Assembly (NCBI GenBank): GCA_937916025.1
Contig: CALGGX010000073.1
Location: 1 to 8,662, forward strand
Length of the DNA stretch: 8,662 nt
Source of the DNA: an uncultured Selenomonadales bacterium
GTDB lineage: Bacteria > Bacillota_C > Negativicutes > Selenomonadales > Selenomonadaceae
Reading direction: 5' to 3'
The position numbers were made by a program, and so were the translations under genes. The notes below the pieces were generated by a model. That model worked only from the letters and a program-made list of their open reading frames with translations. It was not told the origin of the DNA and made no database searches. This document shows positions 1-7,800 of the stretch, in pieces. The number at the start of each line of letters is the position of its first letter. Position 1 is the first letter of the stretch.

Positions 1-1295
1 AATTGACACGTCAGGAGCGTTGCGTCGTTCAAAAGGAAGAGAACCTTGACAGAAAAATGGAATCGTTGGAGAAGAAAGAACAGCTGCTCAGCAAAAAAGA
101 AATACGCCTGAACGAGTCTCAAGCGCAATTGGATTCGATGCAGGAAAAAGAAAATGCGGAGCTCGAGCGCATTGCGGCATTGACGCGCGAAGAGGCTCGC
201 GGCATATTGATGAATGAATTGGAGGAAGGGCTCAAACACGACAAGGCAATTCGCATTAAAGAATACGAAACGCAAATCAAAGACGAAGCGGATAAAAAAG
301 CGCGCGACATTTTGAGCATGGCAATACAGAAATGCGCGGCGGAGCATGTGGCAGAAACTACGGTCTCGGTTGTGACGCTTCCGAGTGATGATATGAAAGG
401 CAGGATCATCGGGCGCGAGGGGCGCAACATCCGAACGCTCGAGACGTTGACGGGCATTGATCTGATCATCGATGACACGCCGGAAGCGGTGATTTTGTCG
501 GGCTTCGATCCTATTCGACGCGAGATCGCAAAAGTCGCGCTTGAAAGACTGGTGGCGGATGGCAGGATTCATCCCGCGCGGATTGAAGAAATGGTCGACA
601 AGGCGACGCGCGAAGTCGACAACCGAATCAAAGAGGCGGGCGAACAGGCAATGTTCTCGGTCGGAGTGCATGGCATTCATCCGGAGCTGATCAAATTGAT
701 CGGGCGGCTGAAATATCGCACATCTTACGGGCAAAACGTGTTGGATCATTCCGTGGAAGTGGCGCAATTGGCGGGAGTATTGGCAACCGAGCTCGGCGTC
801 GATGTCAATCTTGCAAAGCGCGCGGGGTTATTGCATGATATCGGCAAGGCAGTCGATCATGAAGTCGAAGGACCGCACGTGACGATCGGAGCCGATCTCG
901 CGAAACGATATCGCGAAAACAAAAATGTGATCAACGCGATCGCGGCGCATCACGGCGATATCGAGCCGACGACGGTCGAGGCGGTGCTGGTGGCGGCGGC
1001 GGATGCCGTGAGTGCGGCACGTCCGGGCGCGCGACGCGAGAGTCTCGAGATGTATTTGAAACGGCTGAAGATGCTCGAAGAAATTGCGGAGTCGTTTGAA
1101 GGCGTCGAAAGATGCTTTGCAATTCAGGCGGGGCGCGAGATCAGAGTCATGGTCAAGCCGGATAAGATTGACGACTTCGCGGCGGTGACGCTCGCGCATG
1201 ACATAGTCAAGAAAATCGAAAAAGAATTGGAATATCCCGGGCAGATTAAGACGACGCTCATTCGAGAGACGCGCGTCGTCGATTACGCGAAATAA
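1..1295 (+). CDS. rny: Ribonuclease Y, 5'-truncated by the window edge
   Basis: RNase Y is a membrane-anchored endoribonuclease that starts decay of many mRNAs in Firmicutes. The visible 430 codons lack the N-terminal membrane helix, which lies upstream of the window; the frame is open to base 1, so the TTG at base 3 is not a real start. Window-relative residues 5-115 form a charged Glu/Lys/Arg-rich coiled coil. A KH RNA-binding domain follows at about 122-190, with the signature [10 protein letters not shown] near 133-142. The HD catalytic domain spans about 240-340, with the metal-binding motif LLHDIGKA (His278-Asp279) and a later AAHHGDIEP. The C-terminus [12 protein letters not shown] is typical of the family. 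The missing part is about the length expected for a family of roughly 510-520 residues. The next gene starts 31 bases downstream, so the two are probably co-transcribed. The identification is firm. Confidence 0.97.
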   Translation, partial: LTRQERCVVQKEENLDRKMESLEKKEQLLSKKEIRLNESQAQLDSMQEKENAELERIAALTREEARGILMNELEEGLKHDKAIRIKEYETQIKDEADKKARDILSMAIQKCAAEHVAETTVSVVTLPSDDMKGRIIGREGRNIRTLETLTGIDLIIDDTPEAVILSGFDPIRREIAKVALERLVADGRIHPARIEEMVDKATREVDNRIKEAGEQAMFSVGVHGIHPELIKLIGRLKYRTSYGQNVLDHSVEVAQLAGVLATELGVDVNLAKRAGLLHDIGKAVDHEVEGPHVTIGADLAKRYRENKNVINAIAAHHGDIEPTTVEAVLVAAADAVSAARPGARRESLEMYLKRLKMLEEIAESFEGVERCFAIQAGREIRVMVKPDKIDDFAAVTLAHDIVKKIEKELEYPGQIKTTLIRETRVVDYAK

Positions 1296-1307
1296 ATTTT
1301 TGTCGGC

Positions 1308-1315
1308 AAAGGAGG
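1308..1315 (+). promoter_or_regulatory. Ribosome binding site of the 174-residue gene
   Basis: AAAGGAGG lies 11 bases before the ATG at 1327. It settles the start: the possible upstream TTG at 1300 lies before this site and has no ribosome binding site of its own. Confidence 0.8.
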
Positions 1316-1326
1316 TTGAGCTGAGA

Positions 1327-1851
1327 ATGTTCGACTTTTTTAAGAAAAACAAGAAGCCAAATCCCGATGCGAGTCGGTTGTTGGCGTCAATATTGGCGGT
1401 ATACCCGGCAGTGCAATCGGTTTCGTATGACGCCAAAGACGGCATGCTTGACCTTTCCTTTGCATTGAGCGGCGGCTTCTCGCAAGACGATTTCGAGGGC
1501 TTCTTAAAATACGTTGCCGAGAGTGTCGAGACATATCATCACATCGAAAATCTCGGAAGCGCGACGATTGAGCTGAACGTCGAGGGCATTCAAGGCACGT
1601 GTTTTTTGAATGTACGTCGGGATTTGGCGACGCTGACATGCGGCGAGCTGTCATTGTTGACGCAATTGGCTTCGTCATACTTCGGCGAGAATTTGATCGA
1701 AGACCCGGAAGATGCGATTCCGGACGAAGAATATCTCATGGCGCAAGAGGATTTTCTCGATCAAATGTTCAGCAACATTCGACAAGTGCGTTTGGAAGGG
1801 CGGATCGTCGGAGTTCGCGAGCGGGAGCGCGTCGTCGTTTACACGCATTAA
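1327..1851 (+). CDS. Conserved-looking hypothetical protein between rny and ymdB
   Basis: This 174-residue protein is not one I recognise. The ATG at 1327 was chosen because a near-perfect ribosome binding site precedes it. It begins MFDFFKKNKK, a short Phe/Lys-rich stretch without a hydrophobic signal or membrane segment, so it is probably cytoplasmic. The body alternates short beta-like stretches (for example LDLSFALSGG and ATIELNVEGIQG) with helices. Residues 121-147 are very acidic and contain EDPEDAIPDEEY. The protein ends in a basic Arg/Val-rich strand near 160-172. Two Cys (92 and 105) are scattered and form no motif. It sits 31 bases after rny and just before a strong terminator, so it is the last gene of the rny transcript. 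An accessory role in RNA turnover is possible from position only. Codon use matches rny and ymdB, so it looks like a resident gene. Confidence 0.85.
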   Translation: MFDFFKKNKKPNPDASRLLASILAVYPAVQSVSYDAKDGMLDLSFALSGGFSQDDFEGFLKYVAESVETYHHIENLGSATIELNVEGIQGTCFLNVRRDLATLTCGELSLLTQLASSYFGENLIEDPEDAIPDEEYLMAQEDFLDQMFSNIRQVRLEGRIVGVRERERVVVYTH

Positions 1852-1860
1852 AAAATTCTG

Positions 1861-1888
1861 CAACGGCAAAAGCCGTTGTTTTTTTTTT
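1861..1888 (+). terminator. Rho-independent terminator after the rny transcript
   Basis: A perfect 7-bp stem, CAACGGC (1861-1867) with GCCGTTG (1872-1878), closes an AAAA loop and is followed by ten T (1879-1888). It begins 9 bases after the stop of the 174-residue gene. It separates rny from ymdB, so ymdB needs its own promoter or read-through. Confidence 0.9.
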
Positions 1889-1934
1889 GCCGATATGTTA
1901 GACTGCCTTCAAAAAAGCAATTGGAAGTGATCTG

Positions 1935-2714
1935 ATGAAAATATTAATGGTCGGCGATGTAATGGGACGTCCGGGGCGGCGCGCCTTCGAGGAGCAGACG
2001 AAGAAACTCAAAGCGGAGCGCGGGATTGATTTGGTTGTGGTCAACGGCGAGAATTCGGCCGGCGGTCGCGGAATCACTCGCGAGTCAATGAAGCCGCTGT
2101 TGCATGCGGGCGCGGATATCGTGACGACGGGCAATCACACTTGGGATCGAAAAGAAGTTCGCGAGATCATCGACACCGAGCCGTACTTAATCCGTCCGGC
2201 GAATTATCCCGAGGGTGCCCCCGGCAAAGGTTTTTGCATTTATCCGCATCGACGCAAAACGATCGGAGTGATCAATTTAATCGGGCGCGCGTTCATGACG
2301 CCGATGGATTGTCCTTTCAGAAAAGCGGACGAGATCGTTCGGGAGCTCGAAAAGCAATGCGATATCATTCTGCTGGATTTTCATGCCGAAGCGACGAGTG
2401 AAAAGCAGGCAATGGGATATTATCTTGACGGCAGAGTTAACGCGGTTGTCGGCACGCATACTCACACGCAAACGGCGGATGCTCGAATACTTCCGCGCGG
2501 AACGGCTTTCATAACGGACGTCGGCATGGTCGGATCGCTCGAGTCGATTCTCGGCGTCAAGGTCGACAACATTCTCGACAAATTCCTGTACGCGTTGCCG
2601 GTGAAATTCGACGTGGCGGACGGCAATTGCGTTTACGGCGCGGTGCTCATCGACATCGACGAGACGACGAACAAAACCGTAGGCATCGAGCGCATTTATA
2701 TAACGGAGCAATAA
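1935..2714 (+). CDS. ymdB: YmdB-type metallophosphoesterase (TIGR00282 family)
   Basis: YmdB is a cytoplasmic dimetal phosphodiesterase that acts on cyclic nucleotides and, in Bacillus, influences biofilm and motility decisions and interacts with RNase Y. At 259 residues it matches the family's usual length of about 260. All expected metal ligands are visible: Asp8 in MVGDVMGRPG, Glu39 and Asn40 in VVVNGENSAGGRG, Asn67-His68 in TTGNHTWD, His150 in LDFHAEATSEK, and His175 and His177 in VVGTHTHTQTAD. These positions agree with those I recall for the Bacillus enzyme, where Glu39 is needed for activity. The ATG at 1935 follows GGAAGTGA (1923-1930). The gene lies 83 bases after the preceding gene, across a terminator, and I see no convincing promoter in that gap. 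It ends 5 bases before the stop of a convergent minus-strand reading frame, with no hairpin between. The call is firm. Confidence 0.96.
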   Translation: MKILMVGDVMGRPGRRAFEEQTKKLKAERGIDLVVVNGENSAGGRGITRESMKPLLHAGADIVTTGNHTWDRKEVREIIDTEPYLIRPANYPEGAPGKGFCIYPHRRKTIGVINLIGRAFMTPMDCPFRKADEIVRELEKQCDIILLDFHAEATSEKQAMGYYLDGRVNAVVGTHTHTQTADARILPRGTAFITDVGMVGSLESILGVKVDNILDKFLYALPVKFDVADGNCVYGAVLIDIDETTNKTVGIERIYITEQ

Positions 2715-2719
2715 AAAAA

Positions 2720-3129
2720 TCAATCCCATTTCGGAACATACTCACTCTCGCCCGGAAAAATACTTTCATCGAGCGAAGAAACGATTTTGATATTTGTACC
2801 TTCGAGAAAATCAATTGCCTGCGAGCAGATCGCTTCGCGCGTCGTGATGAAACAATCCGATTGCCGCAAAGCGTACGGCGAGAAGACATTTTCTTTTGTC
2901 GATTGCGCGATGATCAATTTCGGTTGCTTTTTAAGCAGCCCGAGCGAATTGATGTAAGCGGCGAATTGCGAGATGTCGTTTTGCGTTGCGTCCCGCCCCG
3001 TCCACATGACAAGCGTCAATGTATCGTCGAGCGCGTAAGCATTCAAGTATCCCCGGATTATTCGTTTCCACATCGGTTGCGCGGCTCGGAAATCTGCAAC
3101 GAACGAGCAGATCTTCGGATCCCCCCCCC
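2720..3129 (-). pseudogene. Out-of-frame C-terminal module of the acetyltransferase gene
   Basis: After the G9 run the original coding sense continues in another frame for 133 codons, from DPKICSF to a TGA at 2720-2722. It has no start codon or ribosome binding site at its head, and it ends 5 bases from ymdB, so it reads as the 3' part of the acetyltransferase gene. The translated stretch has protein-like composition. It includes a region like [12 protein letters not shown] followed by DDTLTLVMW, then SDCFITTREA and IKIVSSLDESIF. The spacing and motifs resemble the C-terminal half of GT-B sugar transferases; this is resemblance by eye and is not certain. With ten (or seven) G instead of nine, the two parts would make one 353-residue protein (352 with seven). 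Alternatives are a decayed fusion gene, a phase-variable switch caught in the off state, or a homopolymer sequencing error. Confidence 0.7.
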
Positions 3130-3780
3130 TGTGTTGCGGAAAAATGCAATTTGTCGTCCGAGATCGTCTTCGGAAAAATACTCGAGCTCCGGCGAATAAA
3201 ATTCGTCGACGAATTGTTTCGGAAATTCGAGCAATCGGATGTTCCGACGAATTTTTTCCGGCGACCAATTCCACCATTTGATTGCCGACAATTTTTTGAT
3301 CATATCCGCATCGAAGCGATATTTAATCACGCGCGCCGGACTGCCGACGGCAATCGCATACGGCGGAATGTCTTTCGTGACGGTCGAATTTGCGCCGATC
3401 ACCGCGCCGTTGCCGATTTTCACGCCGCCGAGTACCGTGACGCCTCTGCCGATCCAAACATCGCTCCCGATTATGATCTGATATCGGTTCGGATCGGGCA
3501 TCGGATACGGCAGTTCTGCCCAATTCGTTTCTTCGCGATTGAAACTCCATCCGCGAAACGGATATGTCGACACGAATCGGTAATTGTGATTGTAGCCGAT
3601 CAGAAATACCAAATCCCATGACAGAGAACAGAAATTGCCGATCAACGCATGCCCATGCAATTTGCTGAATCGCAAATCGACTCCGTTTATGTAACTGAAC
3701 GAGCCGAGCGTGATCATGCATTCCTGACCGTTGTAAAATTGTCTCGTTTCGAGAGTTGCTTTTCCGCTTATGAATTGCAT
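3058..3780 (-). CDS. CatB-like hexapeptide-repeat acetyltransferase, shortened by frameshift
   Basis: As read, this encodes 240 residues, of which about 1-215 are genuine and the last 20 or so are out-of-frame sequence after the G9 run. It belongs to the left-handed beta-helix acyltransferases (xenobiotic/CatB group), which move an acetyl group from acetyl-CoA to a sugar, antibiotic or similar acceptor. Evidence includes the probable catalytic His65 in [14 protein letters not shown], hexapeptide repeats at about 102-136 ([32 protein letters not shown]), and the closing [12 protein letters not shown] at 145-155. The start at 3780 was chosen over the ATG 27 bases upstream because AGGAAGG lies 8 bases before it. 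A CATAAT at 3812-3807 could be a -10 element, but no good -35 was seen. The beta-helix and active site are complete without the lost tail, so the short form might still work. A cell-surface polysaccharide role is plausible, but the substrate is unknown. Confidence 0.85.
   Translation of the reverse strand: MQFISGKATLETRQFYNGQECMITLGSFSYINGVDLRFSKLHGHALIGNFCSLSWDLVFLIGYNHNYRFVSTYPFRGWSFNREETNWAELPYPMPDPNRYQIIIGSDVWIGRGVTVLGGVKIGNGAVIGANSTVTKDIPPYAIAVGSPARVIKYRFDADMIKKLSAIKWWNWSPEKIRRNIRLLEFPKQFVDEFYSPELEYFSEDDLGRQIAFFRNTGGGIRRSARSLQISEPRNRCGNE
3121..3129 (-). repeat. Homopolymer run of nine G within the acetyltransferase gene
   Basis: The plus strand shows nine C, so the coding strand reads G9, at codons 218-220 of the acetyltransferase. 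All three frames stay open for some distance downstream, but only the +1 or -2 shift (ten or seven G) joins the protein-like C-terminal module. Runs of this length are prone to slippage during replication. Confidence 0.95.
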
Positions 3781-3788
3781 AAAACTCA

Positions 3789-3795
3789 CCTTCCT
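3789..3795 (-). promoter_or_regulatory. Ribosome binding site of the acetyltransferase gene
   Basis: AGGAAGG on the minus strand lies 8 bases before the ATG at 3780. It fixes the start there and excludes the upstream in-frame ATG at 3807. Confidence 0.8.
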
Positions 3796-3840
3796 CAGCC
3801 GATACAATTATGCCGTTTCGCAATAATTTCCTGCCGAAAC

Positions 3841-3892
3841 AAAAAAAACTCCGCGCGGCTCGTTCGGATATCCCGAGCGTCGACGGAGTTTT
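3841..3892 (-). terminator. Two-part hairpin terminator ending the ATPase-toxin-immunity operon
   Basis: The outer 9-bp stem pairs AAAACTCCG (3845-3853) with CGGAGTTTT (3884-3892). An inner 5-bp stem pairs GCTCG (3858-3862) with CGAGC (3874-3878). Read on the minus strand, the hairpin is followed by an uninterrupted T run through 3841. It starts about 25 bases after the stop of the immunity candidate and separates that operon from the acetyltransferase gene. Confidence 0.85.
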
Positions 3893-3916
3893 TCATTGTC
3901 GAAACAATTTCTGAAG

Positions 3917-4165
3917 TTACGCGATATCAACCGGCACGGCTTTATGCAACAGCTCGAAATTTTCTTTGTTCGGCAGAATGAAGAGTTCGGTCTGCCCCGT
4001 TTCTTTGTCGATCTTGATGCCCGCCTTGCCGTAAATCACGCGATCTGCCGGACCGTCGTAGCAAATCCAATGCGTCGGTGCTTCCAACAATTTTGCAACT
4101 TTGCTTTGATTTTTTTCGGCGAAGAATTTGTTTGCAATCTCAAGTGCCGCCTGCTTGTCAATCAA
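3917..4165 (-). CDS. Small YrhB/Imm35-like protein, probable immunity protein of the toxin
   Basis: The protein has 82 residues, is cytoplasmic, and has no signal or membrane segment. I chose the TTG at 4165 because AGGAGG (4179-4174) lies 8 bases upstream; the GTG at 4174 overlaps that site and cannot use it. An N-terminal helix (DKQAALEIANKFF) is followed by HWICYDGP with a central Trp, then YGKAGIKIDKETGQ, and a last strand region ending VPVDIA. The pattern of helix, aromatic core, G-x-hydrophobic-DKETG and C-terminal helix resembles the YrhB/Imm35 group, small proteins that neutralise a neighbouring toxin in polymorphic toxin loci. I judged this resemblance by eye. The position, immediately after a papain-fold toxin candidate with a 13-base gap, is what an immunity gene would have. 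It would bind and block the toxin in the producing cell. The gene is probably real; the function is inferred. Confidence 0.75.
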   Translation of the reverse strand: MIDKQAALEIANKFFAEKNQSKVAKLLEAPTHWICYDGPADRVIYGKAGIKIDKETGQTELFILPNKENFELLHKAVPVDIA

Positions 4166-4173
4166 TCCGCTCA

Positions 4174-4179
4174 CCTCCT
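4174..4179 (-). promoter_or_regulatory. Ribosome binding site of the immunity candidate, overlapping the toxin stop
   Basis: AGGAGG on the minus strand begins with the last A of the toxin's TGA stop (4181-4179). It is 8 bases from a TTG start. A consensus site with a weak start codon suggests translation tied to ribosomes finishing the toxin gene. Confidence 0.8.
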
Positions 4180-4865
4180 CAAATGTTATTCAAACCGTCG
4201 AGTTTCAATTGGCAACAATCGTAAATCTTGTCGTTGACTTTGGCATTGTCGGTTCTACAAACCTGCACCGAGCCGGGCTCAACCTCTTTAAAGTACCAAG
4301 ACACGTCAAGATCGCCGCTTTGCGGATCGTAATAGCGCGTCTCGCCGTCAACCTGCTCCGCCACAAAAACATGACCGCTTGGAACTCCGTCCCATTGCAC
4401 GCAAATTTCCGCGCGGGCTCCGTCGCCCCAATCCGCCATATGCCTTTCGATATCCGCGCGTCCGTCTCCTTTGCAGTCAAAGACGGTTGCATTTTCCCAG
4501 ACCGCAAACGGCTCCACACAAAGCGGCGGCGGATCTTCTTTCCACTTTTCCGATTCAAAGAACGGTTGCGCCTCAACGTCCGCGCCGCGCATCCGCATTT
4601 CAAATGTCGGAACACAACGCTGACAATTAATTTGCCATTCTTCGCCGAAATTGTAATTCGGATTGCACTCTTTAATTTCTTGCGTCGCGTCGCGCTCAAG
4701 TTTTACGTTGTTTTCGAGCCGCGCCAAATAATTCCCTGCCGCTTCTTTCGACTTGAGCGCATTCGGCTTGTCGACATTCGCATTCGCTTCCAATTTGTTA
4801 ATGAACGACTCCGGCTGTTTCATCGGCGTCGACATGTTTTCAATGCCTTTGTTCATGCCTTTCAT
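4179..4865 (-). CDS. Papain-fold (Tox-PL-like) toxin candidate
   Basis: This 228-residue protein looks like the papain-fold toxin 1 (glutamine deamidase/peptidase) group found at the ends of polymorphic and phage-borne toxins. The pattern is NCQRC at 80-84 (probable nucleophile Cys81) followed by FEMRMRGADVEAQP, then SGHVFVAEQ with His165, then YYDPQSGD with Asp180. The Cys, His and Asp fall in the family's order and surroundings. The first 75 residues are hydrophilic, lack a signal peptide, and may be a recognition or export segment. The protein has nine Cys (67, 81, 84, 116, 131, 155, 203, 217, 218), which is unusual for a cytoplasmic protein. The ATG at 4865 follows AGGAG by 8 bases, and this site overlaps the stop of the ATPase gene. 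The immunity candidate follows directly. Predicted activity is cleavage or deamidation of a target protein; the target is unknown. A housekeeping cysteine peptidase is less likely given the neighbours. Confidence 0.8.
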   Translation of the reverse strand: MKGMNKGIENMSTPMKQPESFINKLEANANVDKPNALKSKEAAGNYLARLENNVKLERDATQEIKECNPNYNFGEEWQINCQRCVPTFEMRMRGADVEAQPFFESEKWKEDPPPLCVEPFAVWENATVFDCKGDGRADIERHMADWGDGARAEICVQWDGVPSGHVFVAEQVDGETRYYDPQSGDLDVSWYFKEVEPGSVQVCRTDNAKVNDKIYDCCQLKLDGLNNI

Positions 4866-4876
4866 ATCGTCATCTC

Positions 4877-7800
4877 CTACATTACTCGCTTGACGGGTCT
4901 CTCGAGTTCAAAGCGTTCCGGCAAATTGCGCATGAACAATTCCGTCACGCGCCGAATGAGCGCATCGCCCGCCTCCAAATCCAATTTCCCGACGAGCAAA
5001 TGCCGCGCGGCTTCGATTGCGTCATCGCGGCGCGGATTGTTGTTGATCAATTGATCGAACGCATAATTCAGCAGAATGAGCTTGTGCGAGTCTTCGAGCG
5101 GACGCCCTTCGATTGCATTCTCGAAAATGTACATCGCCGTTTCGCTCAAATTCAATTTGCCGTACCACTTCCGAATTTCCTTGATATCTTCAGCCGAAAA
5201 TTCGCCGTGCTCGACTTCAAGCGCGTTGTTCAGGAATTTCCTGACGGCGATGCCCTCCGAATCCTGCCATTTGAAAATCGCATCGCCGTATCGATCTTTA
5301 AACGACTTCTCGCGATCAAATTTGTCGATTTTGCAGAGAACCGGCTCCAACCATTTGCTCTGAAAGATCGCCGCAACGCCCATGTCGAGCCCCGACAATT
5401 CTTCGATCTGAATGTCGTTGAGCCCCGTCGCCTTGCCGACCAACTGCCGATCGCTTTCGTCCGGCAATCGCAAAATGATTTTCGTGTTCGTGTTGCGAAT
5501 GACGGACATATCCATCAATGTCGGCGATTGATCCGCAATCACAAATCCCTCGCCGTAAGTGCGCATTTCGGCGATTGCGTTTGAGATCATCGCGACCGAT
5601 TGCCCCTGCAGATTGGAACCTTCCTGCGATTGCTCCGAAGAAGTTTTGCGAAGCAGATTATGCGCTTCTTCGAGCACCGTCACGTGCCGCAAGCCGGAAT
5701 TTGCTCCCGTGTCTTCCGACATGCGAAATTCCTGCAATTTCAAAATGAGCACGCCCATGATCAAAGACTTCGTTTCTTGCGAGCCGACGCGACTCAAATC
5801 GATGATCGACGGCTCGGTCAAGAGTTTTTGCATATCGGTATCGCCGCCGAAAATCATGCCGTGAATGCCGCGCGTCAGCGAACGGACGCGAGTCACCAGC
5901 GCGCCTTTGTAATCACTGCCGGTATCTGCCGAATACGCCGAGCTGTCAATGACTTGCGGCAATACATTCAAAAGCGTCTCGAATGTCGGGAATTGCCCCG
6001 GATTGCGAGAGAACTTCAAACTCCAACCGCACGCTTCGTACGCGCGCTCGATCGACTCGCGAAGGATCGTCGGCATTGCCGCATACATCGGCCAGCACGC
6101 GTTGAATATTTCCACCAGCCGATCGACATGCTCGAGTACATGCACGTCGTCGGGGAAACCGAACGGATTGATTTGCAGAAGGTTCGGCACTTTATACGGA
6201 TTGGTTCCGTAAACCGACACATCAGCCATGCCGCCGAAGACATCTTTGTACTCGCCTTTTGCCGGTTCGATCACCAACCACGGAATTTTTCTCAAGCGAA
6301 GTTCCTGCAGAAGTTTGTAAACGGCATTTGACTTGCCCGCGCCCGTCGAGCCCGTCACGAACGTATGCGAAGTGAGTAAATCGATATCCAATTTGACATC
6401 GGATTTTTCGATTTGCCCCATGTGTTGAATTTTTCCGAACGGCAACGTCCGCGCCGAAGTTTTCGCTTGATAAATCACTTCGCGTCCGAATTTTGCAATG
6501 TTGTCGACGGGAAGCCCCGGCAGACTTTGTTGCGGAAGTCCGGCGGCAACCGTCAATTCCTCGCCGCTTATGACCGCCGCCGGCGTCACGCAGATCGGAG
6601 AAAATTTCGACTCGCGAAGCAACGGATGTTCCATTTTTTTGAGATAATCGAGCACCGACGACTGTCGATTGGCGCGCCTCGGAAATGTCGGCTCGACGGT
6701 TCCGGCTTTCCAAACCGTGATCGCCGAACTTTCTATTCCGGAATTTTTTCCTCGGATCAACGCGCGATAATTGCTCGCGACAAGTTGACTCGTCTGCGCG
6801 TCATCGGCAATGACATACGCCGCGCTCTCCCACATTCCGAGATCGGCGCATTCGTCGATCCGCTTCAATTGAATTTCGATCCGATCGAGCAGAGTTTTGA
6901 CGCCGCGCCGCTCGATATGCGTCTGGTAATTGACATTCGTGCCGTCCGTAGCCGTAATTGTCTGACCGAACGTCCGAGATTTCGTTTCGGATTCGCTCAA
7001 ACTGCTCGAAATTCCGATCGATGTCGTGTAATTTTTGCTGAAACTCTTGCCGACGGTTCGGCTTTGCGATTCCGTATGACTTGTCGAGCGAGCATAACCG
7101 ACGTTTGCATTCAACGTTGTCGACAAAGTCGCGCCCAATGTCCCGGACAAACTGCCGGTCAAAGTTCCCGTAACTTTTGCCAAGAGACCGGTCAAGCCGC
7201 CGGTTCCGACGGTCAATGCCGCCGAAGCCGCCGCCGTGAGTGCCGCATTCAAACCCGCGCCGAGTCCCGCGCCGAGTCCGCCATTCCAAGTACTGCCTTT
7301 CGTATCGCTCGTACCGGTCGTGTCGGAAGTGCTCGTCGTCGTGCCTTCGCTTTCGGAATTGGTTTTCGTCGTCGTCTTGCCGGTCGTCACGCCTGTCGAC
7401 ACGCCTTCCGTAATCGAATTCGCCACGGACTCGCTCTCGTTTTTGCCGTAAGAAATTTCGGTCGCCGCAAACGGCAACAATTGACTGTACAGCCCTTCAT
7501 ACGCGCTTCGGACGTAATCGAGTTCTTTCGGCAAAATCGGCTTTGCAATGATCACCAGCGAAAACGCTTCGCCGTGCGTCGTTTCGAGTAATTTTTCGAG
7601 CCCCTGTACAAAATCGCCGGACTTCATCGTATGCCCTTCGCGGAAGCCGGCCACGCTCGTCACCGCCGAAACACTCCGATCGATGCTTTTCATGTCGCCT
7701 TCAAACACTTTTCCGAGCATCGCGTTCAATTCTTTTTCGCCGAAGAGCAACGAAGTTTGCGTGCCCTTGAAATTGCCGTTCAATGCTTTTTCGAGCACCG

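Noticed and set aside
2931..3149. Short minus-strand frame across the G9 run, a third reading of the same region
   Set aside because: Its composition is Arg/Ala-rich and unlike a folded protein, and the other frame gives a far better C-terminal module.
3807..3812. CATAAT as -10 box of the acetyltransferase promoter
   Set aside because: One base off consensus and well placed, but no recognisable -35 at 16-18 bases, so I did not list it as a feature.
4128..5054. Plus-strand open frame of 308 codons opposite the toxin and the end of the ATPase
   Set aside because: It is the antisense shadow of genes with recognisable motifs, is Arg/Phe/His-rich without domain signals, and crosses three gene boundaries.
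6413..7591. Plus-strand open frame of 392 codons opposite the ATPase
   Set aside because: It is Arg-rich antisense sequence over the Ser/Thr-rich and Walker A part of the ATPase; I found no ribosome binding site or family motif.
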